A DNA stretch of 64,000 nucleotides from an uncultured Mesonia sp. (GCA_947499595.1 CANMOY010000003.1:272809-336808); one strand, 5' to 3'; shown: positions 50,192-59,761, counted from the stretch's first letter. The notes: generated by a model from the sequence alone, not told the origin. Program-made: numbers and translations.

Positions 50192-50638
50192 ATGAAAATA
50201 AATTGGGGTTGGGGCATCGTTATTGCCTTTGTAGGATTTATAAGTTTTATACTTTACTTTGTAATAAAAGTTTCCACAAACGATGCCTATGAACATGATT
50301 TGGTGGTAGAAGAATATTACAAACAAGAATTGAAATTAAATGGACAAATAGAGGCAGAGCAAAATGTCTTACCTTTTAAAAGAGATATTTTGGTTGAGGT
50401 AGTTTCAGGCGATTTACGCATAAAGATGCCGCAAGAAAAGGTGAGTGAGTTGGCTAAGGGTACACTCTTAATGTATAGACCATCGAACAAAAAACTAGAT
50501 TTCACTTTACCTTTTCAGTTGAAGAATGGAGAAATGTTTGTACCCAAAGAAAAATTGGTCGGGGGCATTTGGGCGGTGATCATAGAATGGGAAGAAAATA
50601 ATAAAAATTACCGGTTTAAAAAAGAACTTCATTTGTAG
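50192..50638 (+). CDS. fixH: FixH-like protein
   Basis: A 148-residue protein with one N-terminal membrane helix (about residues 8-26) and a periplasmic beta domain. The sequence VVEEYYKQELKLNGQIEAEQN is characteristic of FixH, where the yY(k)xxl motif follows the anchor. FixH/CcoH supports cbb3 oxidase assembly. It starts 12 bases after ccoG and ends 2 bases before the next gene. Confidence 0.9.
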   Translation: MKINWGWGIVIAFVGFISFILYFVIKVSTNDAYEHDLVVEEYYKQELKLNGQIEAEQNVLPFKRDILVEVVSGDLRIKMPQEKVSELAKGTLLMYRPSNKKLDFTLPFQLKNGEMFVPKEKLVGGIWAVIIEWEENNKNYRFKKELHL

Positions 50639-50640
50639 CT

Positions 50641-51366
50641 ATGCTTTGGTCCGCTTTTCTTTTAGGTTTATTGGGTAGCTTGCATTGCGTAGGCATGTGT
50701 GGGCCAATAGCCTTTATGCTGCCTTTAGACCGGACCAACCACCTGAAGAAAGCATTTCAATTAAGTCTATATCATTTTGGAAGATTAATGGCTTATAGCA
50801 TTATGGGAGTGCTTTTTGGTATAATAGGTAAAGGGCTTTACCTGTTTGGTTTTCAGCAACGCATATCCATTGCAATTGGAGTGGTTATGATATTGGTGGT
50901 TGTACTACCCAAAGGTAAATTTGCAAAATTTAATATTGCTAATCCTATATATAAATTAATTGCTAAAGTAAAATCGGCATTAGGTAAAGAACTCAAAAAG
51001 CGTACTCCAGATACTTTTCTTACTATAGGTTTCCTTAACGGATTTTTACCGTGTGGGTTACTTTATATGGCGGTATTTGCAACCTTCACTTTTGAGTCTA
51101 TGGTCTTAAGCACCGCCTATATGTTGCTCTTTGGTTTAGGTACAATACCTTTAATGACTTTTGTTGTTTATGCAAAAGATTTCCTTAATCAAAAATGGCG
51201 CAATAAATTTCAAAAATTGATTCCATATGCATTGGTGATAATTGGTATACTTTTTATTTTAAGAGGGTTAGGATTAGGTATTCCTTACGTTTCGCCAGAA
51301 TCCGTTAACTTTATTGAGTCGCCCGAAGCAAATTTTGATTGCGCACCGAATTTGCAACAAAACTAA
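50641..51366 (+). CDS. TauE/SafE-like (DsbD_2) membrane protein of the cbb3 locus
   Basis: Six-helix membrane protein of 241 aa. The first helix ends in the motif GSLHCVGMCGP, and a later LNGFLPCGLLYMAVF carries the second cysteine-containing turn, as in the DsbD_2 family that is regularly found at the end of cco/fix clusters. The methionines and cysteines in the first and fourth helices fit copper or electron transfer across the membrane. The exact role in oxidase maturation is not known to me. Confidence 0.85.
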   Translation: MLWSAFLLGLLGSLHCVGMCGPIAFMLPLDRTNHLKKAFQLSLYHFGRLMAYSIMGVLFGIIGKGLYLFGFQQRISIAIGVVMILVVVLPKGKFAKFNIANPIYKLIAKVKSALGKELKKRTPDTFLTIGFLNGFLPCGLLYMAVFATFTFESMVLSTAYMLLFGLGTIPLMTFVVYAKDFLNQKWRNKFQKLIPYALVIIGILFILRGLGLGIPYVSPESVNFIESPEANFDCAPNLQQN

Positions 51367-51428
51367 TAAATGTCATAGTTTAGTTGGGGCTGTACCTGTA
51401 ATTTTGAATAAAATTTAAAGTACTTATT

Positions 51429-52697
51429 ATGTTATATATTACCGCCCAACAAGCTGTAGAACAAGTCAAATCTAATTCTAGGTTGTTTTTTCAAGGAGCC
51501 GCAATGACCCCAAAATTAATCATTAAAGCCCTTTGCGATCGATATAAAGAATTGGAAAATGTAGAAATAGTACAACTCCACACCGAAGGAGAAGCTAAAT
51601 ATACACAGGAGCCTTATAATCAAAGCTTTCGTGTAAATTCTTGCTTTGTTGGTAGCAATGTAAGAAAAGCAGTCAATCAACAACAAGGAGATTATATACC
51701 GATTTTTTTAAGTGAGGTTCATTTATTATTTAAGCGTAACATATTGCCTTTAGATGTAGCTTTTATTCAAGTTTCACCACCAGATAAACATGGTTTTTGT
51801 TCTTTAGGAACTTCTGTAGATGTAACCTTATCGGCCATCGAAAGTGCAAAACGTGTAATTGCCCAAGTAAATCCAAATGTACCTCGAACCCATGGCGATG
51901 GTATAATACACATCCAACAAATTGACGCAATGGTAGAGGTCGATGAACCTATTCATCAAGTATTTCTTTCTGAGCCTAGCGCAACAGAATTGGCTATAGG
52001 TAATCACGTAGCGCAATTAATTGAAGATGGTGCTACTTTACAAATGGGTATTGGAGCAATACCTAATGTGGTGCTCAACAACTTAAAAAACCATAAAAAC
52101 CTTGGTATTCATACCGAAATGTTTTCAGATGGAATCCTTCCTTTAGTAGAAAAAGGAATCATAAATGGCAGTCAGAAAATGGTTAAAAACGGCAAGATAG
52201 TAACTTGTTTTGCTATGGGATCTCCCAAATTATATGACTTTATCGACGATAACCCAATGGTACATTTTAAAGAAGCTGCTTATACCAACGATACCTCCAT
52301 TATTCGAAGAAACCCTAAAGTAACCGCTATAAACTCTGCAATAGAAATAGATATTACTGGGCAAGTTTGTGCAGATACCATTGGGAAAATGCAATTCTCT
52401 GGAGTTGGAGGTCAAATGGATTTTATTCGAGGAGCAAGTCTTTCAGAAGATGGTAAAGCAATCATAGCTATGCCTTCTATTACTGCCAAAGGCATTTCAA
52501 AAATCACCCCTTATCTAAAAAAAGGGGCTGGGGTAACCACAACACGCGCACACGTGCACTACGTAGTAACTGAAAACGGAGTCGTAAATTTATTTGGTAA
52601 AAGCTTAAAGCAAAGAGCAAAAGCGTTAATTTCTATTGCACATCCCGATCATCAGGAAGAATTGAGTAAATTAGCCTATGAGAGATTAAATAATTAA
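51429..52697 (+). CDS. Acyl-CoA hydrolase/transferase, 4-hydroxybutyrate CoA-transferase type
   Basis: CoA-transferase of the acetyl-CoA hydrolase/transferase family (422 aa). The N-terminal domain contains VEIVQLHTEGEAKY and NSCFVGSNVRKAVNQ. The C-terminal domain has the ALGNH/IGAIPNVVL region and the probable active-site Glu in LGIHTEMFSDG. GGQMDFIRGA is a family motif. The substrate is likely acetyl-CoA with a short carboxylate such as 4-hydroxybutyrate, butyrate or acetate, but which one is unknown. The gene follows the cbb3 locus by 62 bases and precedes the haemoglobin gene by 14. Confidence 0.88.
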   Translation: MLYITAQQAVEQVKSNSRLFFQGAAMTPKLIIKALCDRYKELENVEIVQLHTEGEAKYTQEPYNQSFRVNSCFVGSNVRKAVNQQQGDYIPIFLSEVHLLFKRNILPLDVAFIQVSPPDKHGFCSLGTSVDVTLSAIESAKRVIAQVNPNVPRTHGDGIIHIQQIDAMVEVDEPIHQVFLSEPSATELAIGNHVAQLIEDGATLQMGIGAIPNVVLNNLKNHKNLGIHTEMFSDGILPLVEKGIINGSQKMVKNGKIVTCFAMGSPKLYDFIDDNPMVHFKEAAYTNDTSIIRRNPKVTAINSAIEIDITGQVCADTIGKMQFSGVGGQMDFIRGASLSEDGKAIIAMPSITAKGISKITPYLKKGAGVTTTRAHVHYVVTENGVVNLFGKSLKQRAKALISIAHPDHQEELSKLAYERLNN

Positions 52698-52711
52698 AAA
52701 CTATCCTTAAG

Positions 52712-53110
52712 ATGTTAAAAGAAATTGAAGAAAGAGCAGACGTGGCTTTGCTGGTAAGAAGTTTTTACCAAAAGGTGCGTAAAAATGAAGAAATAGGACA
52801 TTTTTTTAATGAGACCATATCAGATTGGGAAGAACACCTGGATAAATTAACCGATTTCTGGGAAAGCAATTTGTTTTATGTTGATAAATTTAGAGGACGC
52901 CCCGGTAGGGCGCACATTATGGTTGACCAAAACTTTGATAACAGTATTGAGGCAAAGCATTTTGGCGTGTGGTTAAATTTGTGGTGGCAGACCATAGATC
53001 AATTGTTTGAAGGAGAGCGCGCCGATAGAGCCAAAGAATTAGCCAGAAATTTAGGAACCAATTTTCATATGAAAATTTTTATGGCTAGAGAACGAAAGAG
53101 TTTGCTGTAA
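52712..53110 (+). CDS. Group III truncated haemoglobin
   Basis: A 132-residue haem protein of the truncated 2/2 globin fold, group III. The N-terminal helix has DVALLVRSFYQKV, and the proximal histidine is in AKHFGVWLNLWWQTID, with the conserved Trp nearby. The segment KLTDFWESNLFYVDKFRGRP fits the E-helix/loop of this group. Group III members bind O2 or NO and often go with microaerobic metabolism. Its place after a cbb3 oxidase locus agrees with this, but it is coupled (14 bases) to a CoA-transferase. Confidence 0.92.
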   Translation: MLKEIEERADVALLVRSFYQKVRKNEEIGHFFNETISDWEEHLDKLTDFWESNLFYVDKFRGRPGRAHIMVDQNFDNSIEAKHFGVWLNLWWQTIDQLFEGERADRAKELARNLGTNFHMKIFMARERKSLL

Positions 53111-53285
53111 GTTTCTGTAAATTAATCGATTGGCAAAATAATTAAAATATTCTAATATTTTTCAATTATCATGCTGATTAGGTCTTTTAGGTTTCATAAA
53201 TTTGATAAATAATTGTTTAAAAAGAAAGCAGGATATAGCAGCTATTGTTCTTATACTGTTCTAAAAAATTAAAAAATAAAAATAT

Positions 53286-54554
53286 ATGGCTAATAAGAAA
53301 GAAACCATGTATGATAATGTAATGAAGCAATACAATAAGGTTGCAGATTACATGGATTTAGATCCGAATATCAGAAAAATCTTAGCGGTAACCAATAATG
53401 AGATCATTATTCATTTTCCTGTAAGGATGGATAATGGTGATGTAGAAATTTTTACTGGATACCGCGTACAGCATAACAATGCCTTAGGTCCTTACAAAGG
53501 AGGTTTGCGTTATCACGCCGATGTTGATGTAGAAGCTGCAAAGGCTTTGGCTATTTGGATGACTTGGAAAACCTCTTTAGCAGGATTGCCTTATGGCGGT
53601 GCAAAAGGAGGAATTCAATTGGATCCTAGAAAATATTCTATTACCGAGTTAGAGCGAATCACCAGACGATTTACTTATGCTCTGGGAGAAAACATAGGTG
53701 CCGAGCACGATATTCCTGCGCCCGATGTGAATACCAATGCCCAAACCATGGCCTGGATTGCAGATACTTATATGAGCACAAAATCTCCTTCTGAGAGATC
53801 TAAGCATCAACACGTAGTAACCGGTAAACCTGTAGGTTCTGGAGGACTTGAAGGTAGAGACCGTGCAACGGGTTTTGGAGTTTATTTAACCATAAGATTA
53901 TACCACGAAAGTAGAGGAGAATCTTTAAAAGGTAAAACTTTTATTGTGCAAGGTTTCGGTAATGTAGGCTATTGGGCTTCTAAATTCTTAGAGGCCGATG
54001 GAGCAAAGCTAATTGCAGTTCAAGATGCACACGCTACCATTCATGATGCAGCAGGATTTAGCGTAGAAGATTTATTTGAGCATAGCAAGCCTAGAAAGAA
54101 TTCTATAGCTGGTTTTGCAGATGATAAAGAAATCGACCCTAAGAAATTCTTTGGTTTAGAATGTGATATCTTAATTCCGGCGGCATTAGGAAACCAAATT
54201 ACCGAAGAAAATGCAGCCGATGTTAAAGCACCTTTAATTGCAGAAGGAGCAAATGGACCAACTACCGATGCAGCAGAGAAAATACTATTAGAAAATGGTG
54301 TAACCATTATACCAGATATTTTATGTAACTCTGGCGGGGTAATTGGTAGTTATTTTGAATGGTTGCAAAACCGAAATGGTGAATTATGGCAGTTAGATGA
54401 AATCATGATTCGCTTAGAGAAAAAATTAACCGGCGTTTTTAAGAAAGTTGAAAACGAGGTAAAAGAAAGACAGACAGACTGGAGGACTGCTGCTTATGTA
54501 TTGGCTATTTACCGTATAGAAATGGCTTATAAACAACGCGGAATTTTCCCATAA
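53286..54554 (+). CDS. Glutamate dehydrogenase (Glu/Leu/Phe/Val dehydrogenase family)
   Basis: Oxidative deaminase of the hexameric family, 422 aa. The N-terminal domain has GPYKGGLRYHADVDVEAAKALAIWMTWK and the active-site lysine motif LPYGGAKGGI, then AEHDIPAPDVNT. The NAD(P)-binding domain has GFGNVG at about residues 224-229. The length and lack of an insertion favour the small NAD-linked type. It has its own 175-base upstream spacer and a strong terminator, so it is a single-gene unit. Confidence 0.93.
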   Translation: MANKKETMYDNVMKQYNKVADYMDLDPNIRKILAVTNNEIIIHFPVRMDNGDVEIFTGYRVQHNNALGPYKGGLRYHADVDVEAAKALAIWMTWKTSLAGLPYGGAKGGIQLDPRKYSITELERITRRFTYALGENIGAEHDIPAPDVNTNAQTMAWIADTYMSTKSPSERSKHQHVVTGKPVGSGGLEGRDRATGFGVYLTIRLYHESRGESLKGKTFIVQGFGNVGYWASKFLEADGAKLIAVQDAHATIHDAAGFSVEDLFEHSKPRKNSIAGFADDKEIDPKKFFGLECDILIPAALGNQITEENAADVKAPLIAEGANGPTTDAAEKILLENGVTIIPDILCNSGGVIGSYFEWLQNRNGELWQLDEIMIRLEKKLTGVFKKVENEVKERQTDWRTAAYVLAIYRIEMAYKQRGIFP

Positions 54555-54576
54555 ATCTATCCTTTCTTAAAAACTT

Positions 54577-54640
54577 AACCTTCTTGTATCAATTTATCTT
54601 ATCAACAAAAAGATAAATTGATGTAGAGAAGGTTTTTTTT
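54577..54640 (+). terminator. Large rho-independent terminator after glutamate dehydrogenase
   Basis: Outer stem AACCTTCT / AGAAGGTT and inner stem ATCAATTTATCTT / AAGATAAATTGAT form a long hairpin with a small internal loop, ending in eight Ts. It is longer than an ordinary terminator. Confidence 0.85.
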
Positions 54641-54688
54641 ATCCTAAAAATTTGTAATTTCATCGCCGCAACGCAAAAAGACAAGGTT

Positions 54689-55090
54689 ATGCCCGATAAA
54701 ATACAGGAACATTATAGCGAAGAAGAAATCCAAATACTCAATATGAATAAAGATTTGAACTTTTGGGTAGACGAACTTAAGTTTATGGTTTCCGAAATAA
54801 CTTTTTTTAAACAGTTATTGGCTAAAGATGAATTAAAGTTTAATACATCGCCTAATTATAAAGAAGTTAAAAAGATATTAGCCGAGAATCTAGAAACTAC
54901 CAAAAAGTTTCTAGAAGAGTTAATCGATTATGATGTAGTGTCTAACGGTATTCAAGAATGTGACGATTTATCTTGTGAAACATATTACCTTAATGAGCAT
55001 CAGGACTACAAAAAACGCGTTCGGGACCATTTAAAATTACATAAAGATAACAAACAGGTATTGTTTAAGTTAGTACAAGAAAATTTATAA
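54689..55090 (+). CDS. Hypothetical helical protein, 133 aa
   Basis: Soluble, acidic to neutral, almost wholly alpha-helical with heptad-like regions (LNFWVDELKFMVSEITFFKQLL and KKILAENLETTKKFLEELIDY), suggesting a coiled coil or helical bundle. Two cysteines are near each other (CDDLSC). No signal peptide. No known family recognised. Terminators on both sides make it a single-gene unit. Confidence 0.68.
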   Translation: MPDKIQEHYSEEEIQILNMNKDLNFWVDELKFMVSEITFFKQLLAKDELKFNTSPNYKEVKKILAENLETTKKFLEELIDYDVVSNGIQECDDLSCETYYLNEHQDYKKRVRDHLKLHKDNKQVLFKLVQENL

Positions 55091-55099
55091 AGACCAATA

Positions 55100-55128
55100 A
55101 AAAATCCCTATTTTGATAGGGATTTTTT
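55100..55128. terminator. Bidirectional terminator between the hypothetical gene and sdaA
   Basis: AAAATCCCTA / TAGGGATTTT with a 6-base loop and A/T runs on both sides, located between two converging genes. Confidence 0.9.
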
Positions 55129-55130
55129 AT

Positions 55131-56564
55131 TTAACAATCGCTTAAGTTAACTCTAACAGCTAGGCCTCCCTCTGAGGTTTCTTTGTATTTTGAATTCATG
55201 TCTTTTGCCGTATCCCACATTGTTTCAATAACACTATCTAATGGTACTTTTACTTTAGTGGCGTCAGTTTCTAAGGCTATTTCAGCGGCATTTATTGCTT
55301 TTATGGCTCCCATTGCGTTACGTTCTATACACGGTACCTGCACTAAACCAGCAATAGGGTCACAAGTTAAACCTAAATGATGCTCCATAGCAATTTCACT
55401 TGCAACAAGTACTTGCTCTGGTGTGCCTCCAAGAAGATGAGCTAAACCTCCTGCCGCCATGGCCGAAGAAACACCGATTTCTGCTTGACACCCACCCATA
55501 GCTGCCGATATGGTTGCTCCCTTTTTAAACAAGCTGCCTATCTCGCCAGCAACCAGCATAAACTCTTTAAGGTGTTCAAAAGTAGCTTGATGATTTTCTA
55601 TCGTCATATAGTACATCATTACTGCGGGTACGGTACCAGCACTACCATTGGTGGGGGCAGTTACTACTCGGCCTAAACTAGCATTTACTTCGTTAACACT
55701 GATAGCGTAGCAGCTTACCCATTTTAAAATTTGCCTAAACTTTACCTCAGTATTACGTATGGCTTCAAGCCATTCTTGTGGGGTGCTATAATCTTGATCG
55801 CCAATAAGTTTTTCGTGTATTCCAAATGCTCGACGTTGAACTTTTAAACCACCTGGTAAAATGCCAGGAGTATGGCAACCTACATACATTGACTCGAGCA
55901 TTACATCCCAAATTGCTTTTAAGCCCTCGTCTATTTCTTTTTCGCTTCTTAGCGATTTTTCATTCTCTAGTACAATTTGAGCGATATTTTTATTTTCTTG
56001 CTTGCAAAAAGCCAATAGCTCAGTTCCCTTTTCAATACTAAAGGGAAATTGTTTAAATACTTCTACCTTTTTCTTAGCATTTTCTCGCTCTTCTTTAACT
56101 ACAAAGCCACCACCAATAGAATAGAATGTAGCCTTATATTGGCTTGCATCATCTATTGTAGCAATAAAGGTCATACCATTAGGATGAAAATCAAGAAATT
56201 TCTTATTAAAAATCACCTGTTTGGCAGGATCAAAATTGAGTTTTCGTTCTTGGTTAAGATGAAGAATATGGCTTTCTTTAATTTTAGTTATACTAGGCTC
56301 TAGCAATTCTAAATCCATTTTTACGGGATCATAGCCCAATAAGCCCAACAATACCGCAATATCGGTAGCGTGACCTATACCGGTTAACGATAATGAGCCG
56401 TATAAATCAACATGGATTTGCGTAATTCGATTAAAGATGTTTTCTTCTTTTAATTCATCTATAAAACGCTGGGCAGCACGCCAAGGGCCTAAGGTGTGTG
56501 AACTCGATGGTCCTACACCTATTTTTAGCATATCAAAAACACTGATGCACTCAACTTTTTTCAT
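55131..56564 (-). CDS. sdaA: L-serine ammonia-lyase (single-chain, iron-sulphur type)
   Basis: Deaminates L-serine to pyruvate using a [4Fe-4S] cluster. The N-terminal beta domain has [24 protein letters not shown] (about residues 6-30). The catalytic alpha domain has [24 protein letters not shown] and the cluster cysteines in [37 protein letters not shown]. Both domains are in one chain of 477 aa. I take the ATG at 56564; the TTG at 56573 adds three residues. A perfect 26-base inverted repeat (56592-56617) covers its promoter region. Confidence 0.94.
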   Translation of the reverse strand: MKKVECISVFDMLKIGVGPSSSHTLGPWRAAQRFIDELKEENIFNRITQIHVDLYGSLSLTGIGHATDIAVLLGLLGYDPVKMDLELLEPSITKIKESHILHLNQERKLNFDPAKQVIFNKKFLDFHPNGMTFIATIDDASQYKATFYSIGGGFVVKEERENAKKKVEVFKQFPFSIEKGTELLAFCKQENKNIAQIVLENEKSLRSEKEIDEGLKAIWDVMLESMYVGCHTPGILPGGLKVQRRAFGIHEKLIGDQDYSTPQEWLEAIRNTEVKFRQILKWVSCYAISVNEVNASLGRVVTAPTNGSAGTVPAVMMYYMTIENHQATFEHLKEFMLVAGEIGSLFKKGATISAAMGGCQAEIGVSSAMAAGGLAHLLGGTPEQVLVASEIAMEHHLGLTCDPIAGLVQVPCIERNAMGAIKAINAAEIALETDATKVKVPLDSVIETMWDTAKDMNSKYKETSEGGLAVRVNLSDC

Positions 56565-56591
56565 TTCTTCCAATTAAATTATGGCAACTAC

Positions 56592-56617
56592 AAAGATGAA
56601 AGAAAAATTTCATCTTT
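56592..56617 (-). promoter_or_regulatory. Perfect inverted repeat over the sdaA promoter
   Basis: AAAGATGAAA-N6-TTTCATCTTT, 10 bp arms with no mismatch, 28 bases upstream of the start codon. On the minus strand one arm contains CATCTTTG, close to a -7 box, so this could be an operator or a leader hairpin. Confidence 0.5.
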
Positions 56618-56680
56618 CCACATGTCTGCTTACTTATTTGTTTGCTATTTTAAATGCATAGAGAATTTTTTTTGGTTAGG

Positions 56681-56790
56681 GATAGCAGCGTTAGCCCGTA
56701 AAAAATCAAGCTTTTTTAAAGCTTGATTTTGCGGACTTTAAGCGTATAGCCCGGCTTTCTTTTTTTGTTTTTTATAAAAAGAAAGAACCC
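56681..56790. repeat. Structured repeat element in the sdaA-dnaK spacer
   Basis: A 13-bp hairpin AAAATCAAGCTTT / AAAGCTTGATTTT (56702-56730) is flanked by near-identical direct repeats AGCGTTAGCCCG (56687-56698) and AGCGTATAGCCCG (56741-56753). A second 10-bp inverted repeat CTTTCTTTTT / AAAAAGAAAG follows (56755-56785). It resembles interspersed intergenic repeats I remember from flavobacteria, but copy number must be checked. It is not coding. Confidence 0.5.
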
Positions 56791-56827
56791 CCAACAGGCA
56801 CAATGACAAGCAATAAAAGTATAAAGG

Positions 56828-56868
56828 TGACATGATGTCATATTTAATCTGCTGGCACAAAGATTGAA
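56828..56868 (+). promoter_or_regulatory. dnaK: Sigma-54-like promoter with upstream palindrome for dnaK
   Basis: TGGCAC-N5-TTGAA (56853-56868) fits the -24/-12 pattern of RpoN promoters, including the required 11-base register between the second G of GG and the G of TTG, though -12 is GA rather than GC. A perfect 13-bp palindrome TGACAT-G-ATGTCA (56828-56840) lies 12 bases upstream. No TAnnTTTG element is evident nearer the gene. The ATG follows 48 bases later. The RpoN assignment is inference. Confidence 0.5.
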
Positions 56869-56915
56869 TAATGCTAAGCGAATTTAAAGTTTAAAAAAAA
56901 TAAATTATATAAATT

Positions 56916-58838
56916 ATGAGTAAGATAATAGGTATAGATTTAGGTACTACTAACTCGTGTGTTTCTGTGATGGAAGGGAATGAGCCTGTAGTAATTCCTA
57001 ATGCTGAAGGTAAGCGAACTACCCCGTCTGTAATAGCTTTTGTTGAAGATGGTGAGATTAAAGTAGGAGATCCGGCTAAGCGACAGGCGGTGACTAACCC
57101 AGAAAAAACAATTGCTTCTATCAAGCGTTTTATGGGTAACAAGTATTCTGAATCAAATAGAGAGGCAGATCGTGTTGCTTATAAAGTGGTAAAGGGAGAT
57201 AATGACACCCCGCGTGTAGATATCGATGGGCGTTTGTATACCCCACAAGAATTATCGGCTATGATTCTTCAAAAAATGAAGAAAACTGCCGAGGATTATT
57301 TAGGTCAAGACGTAAGTGAGGCGGTAATTACCGTTCCGGCTTATTTTAATGACTCGCAAAGACAAGCTACCAAAGAAGCAGGTGAAATTGCTGGCTTAAA
57401 AGTGCGTAGAATTATTAATGAGCCTACAGCTGCAGCTTTAGCTTATGGCTTAGATAAAAAAGGACAAGACCAAAAGATAGTAGTATTTGATTTTGGTGGA
57501 GGTACGCACGATGTTTCTATTTTAGAATTAGGTGACGGTGTATTTGAAGTTTTAGCTACCGATGGGGATACACACTTAGGTGGAGATGACGTAGATGAAA
57601 CGATAATAGATTGGTTGGCCGATGAGTTTCAAAAAGAAGAAGATATCGATTTACGCAAAGACCCTATGGCTTTACAGCGTCTTAAAGAAGCTGCAGAAAA
57701 AGCTAAAATTGAATTATCAAGTTCTTCAAGTACAGAAATTAATTTGCCTTATGTGACCGCTACTGCTAGTGGACCTAAGCACTTGGTAAAACAACTTTCT
57801 CGTTCTAAGTTTGAGCAGTTAATTAGTGACCTTGTAAAGCGAACTATAGCACCTTGTGAAAAGGCTATGAAAGCAGCTGGTTTATCAAAAAGCGATATTG
57901 ACGAAGTAATTTTAGTAGGAGGTTCTACACGAATTCCTGCTGTACAGGAGGCGGTTGAAAACTTCTTTGGTAAAAAACCAAGTAAAGGTGTAAACCCAGA
58001 TGAGGTAGTGTCTTTAGGAGCTGCCATTCAAGGTGGGGTATTAACAGGAGATGTAAAGGATGTTCTTTTACTAGATGTAACACCACTTTCTTTGGGTATT
58101 GAGACTATGGGAGGTGTAAACACCAAGTTAATTGAAGCCAATACTACCATTCCTACAAAGAAGTCACAAATATTTTCTACAGCAGCAGATAATCAACCTT
58201 CTGTAGAAATTCACGTGCTACAAGGAGAACGACCAATGGCTGCCGATAATAAAACTATTGGTAGATTCCATTTAGATGGTATACCACCAGCACAACGCGG
58301 TACACCACAAATTGAAGTGACTTTTGATATTGATGCCAATGGTATTATTAAAGTAAGCGCCACAGATAAAGCTACTGGTAAATCACAAGATATCCGAATC
58401 GAGGCATCTTCTGGATTAACCGAGGAGGAAATTGAGAAAATGAAGAGTGAAGCAGAGGCTAACGCTGAAGCGGATAAAAAAGCTAAAGAAAAAGTAGATA
58501 AGCTTAATGAAGCTGATGCAATGATCTTTCAAACTGAAAAACAATTGAAAGAGTTTGGCGATAAACTATCTGATGATAAGAAAAAACCGGTTGAAGATGC
58601 ATTAGCAGAGCTTAAAAAAGCTTATGAAACTAAAGAATTAGAAGCAATAACTCCAGCGCTAGACAAGTTAAATGAAACTTGGAAGAGTGTATCTGAAGAG
58701 ATGTACAAAGCGCAGGCAGAAGCTCAGCAAAACGGAGCTGGTGCCCAGAATTCAGGCAATGCCGGTGCTCAAGGGGAAGCAGGAGGAGACGCTTCTAAAG
58801 ATGATGTTGAAGATGTAGATTTCGAAGAGGTAAAATAA
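56916..58838 (+). CDS. dnaK: Chaperone protein DnaK (Hsp70)
   Basis: ATP-driven chaperone that acts with DnaJ and GrpE. The nucleotide-binding domain starts [18 protein letters not shown]; further motifs are [35 protein letters not shown] and [13 protein letters not shown]. The substrate-binding domain begins [18 protein letters not shown]. After the helical lid, a Gly/Ala/Asn-rich linker leads to the acidic end [10 protein letters not shown] that binds co-factors. Length 640 aa is normal. grpE and dnaJ are not adjacent; it is alone with a terminator. Confidence 0.98.
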   Translation: MSKIIGIDLGTTNSCVSVMEGNEPVVIPNAEGKRTTPSVIAFVEDGEIKVGDPAKRQAVTNPEKTIASIKRFMGNKYSESNREADRVAYKVVKGDNDTPRVDIDGRLYTPQELSAMILQKMKKTAEDYLGQDVSEAVITVPAYFNDSQRQATKEAGEIAGLKVRRIINEPTAAALAYGLDKKGQDQKIVVFDFGGGTHDVSILELGDGVFEVLATDGDTHLGGDDVDETIIDWLADEFQKEEDIDLRKDPMALQRLKEAAEKAKIELSSSSSTEINLPYVTATASGPKHLVKQLSRSKFEQLISDLVKRTIAPCEKAMKAAGLSKSDIDEVILVGGSTRIPAVQEAVENFFGKKPSKGVNPDEVVSLGAAIQGGVLTGDVKDVLLLDVTPLSLGIETMGGVNTKLIEANTTIPTKKSQIFSTAADNQPSVEIHVLQGERPMAADNKTIGRFHLDGIPPAQRGTPQIEVTFDIDANGIIKVSATDKATGKSQDIRIEASSGLTEEEIEKMKSEAEANAEADKKAKEKVDKLNEADAMIFQTEKQLKEFGDKLSDDKKKPVEDALAELKKAYETKELEAITPALDKLNETWKSVSEEMYKAQAEAQQNGAGAQNSGNAGAQGEAGGDASKDDVEDVDFEEVK

Positions 58839-58863
58839 ACCTTATTAAATCTCAATAAATAAA

Positions 58864-58892
58864 AACGCGATCGGTAACGGTCGCGTTTTTTT
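58864..58892. terminator. Bidirectional terminator after dnaK
   Basis: ACGCGATC / GGTCGCGT stem with one G-U pair and T/A runs on both sides. It can also end the minus-strand unit that converges from 59019. Confidence 0.88.
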
Positions 58893-59018
58893 ATGATTTT
58901 TGTAGTACTTTTTTAAACGTTCAAAAGCAGTAAATCTTTTCTTAATTGTGGAGACTTTTAATCGAAAAGAAGATTTTGTTCTACCTAAATTGATTTTATA
59001 AAAAATAGAAATTTTAGG

Positions 59019-59741
59019 TTATTTCTTCTCTTCTAATTTACTAAGCTTCTTACGCTCTTTAATTAAATTTTTAAATGTTTTACCGTACCGAGATTTTTTA
59101 ATTGGTTTAGGCAACGAATTATAAACCGTATCTAAATATTTTACATTAGCATCAAATGCTTCTGTAATCATAATATAAGGAGCAACTTCGTAGTCCTTAT
59201 TATTGATAGCAAAATTTACAGTGTAGAGATACTTGCGCTTTAAAAGCTGATTGAATTTTTTTTGAATGGCTTTACTTTCTTCCTCATTTTGTTCTTGGTA
59301 GGCTTTAAAACTAGCTTCCACAATGTCTAGGCGTTCGTCATTAAACTTTTTTATAACCGCAAAATAATCTTGCAATAGCTTATGGTTTGTACTCCCTTCG
59401 ACTTTGGCATTATAGGAAAATTCTTTTAAGTCAGTTTTAAAGTTTAGCGTACCGGGTTCAGCAAAAATTTCTACAATATTTTCGCTGTTTTCACCAACTC
59501 CTTTATCTAAATACACAAATAAGATTTCTGGCTCTTTCAAGTTGGTTTTCAAACTAAAGCTTTCTTCGCCTCGAATGTGTGTCGAGTCCAGGTCAATTAC
59601 GAATGAATCTTTTACCCTTTGTAAATAAAGGGTTCCTTTTCTCAGACCGTCTACCTTTCCATTAAGCGTAAAATTGGTTTCTTTGTCTTGACAAGCTAAT
59701 ACGAGAAAACTAATTAAAAATAGGGTAATTGTCTTTTTCAT
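59019..59741 (-). CDS. DUF4369 lipoprotein
   Basis: Lipoprotein of 240 aa with lipobox VLAC. Residues 23-125 have the DUF4369 beta pattern (NFTLNGKVDGLRKGTLYLQR, then DSTHIRGEESFSLKTNLKEPEILFVYLD), which usually stands in front of a thioredoxin domain in Bacteroidota. Here the C-terminal part is helical and basic and shows no CxxC, so the thioredoxin domain is missing. It is 20 bases downstream of the DUF819 gene on the same strand. Confidence 0.82.
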   Translation of the reverse strand: MKKTITLFLISFLVLACQDKETNFTLNGKVDGLRKGTLYLQRVKDSFVIDLDSTHIRGEESFSLKTNLKEPEILFVYLDKGVGENSENIVEIFAEPGTLNFKTDLKEFSYNAKVEGSTNHKLLQDYFAVIKKFNDERLDIVEASFKAYQEQNEEESKAIQKKFNQLLKRKYLYTVNFAINNKDYEVAPYIMITEAFDANVKYLDTVYNSLPKPIKKSRYGKTFKNLIKERKKLSKLEEKK

Positions 59742-59761
59742 AATGGGTTTAAAGATATAAT

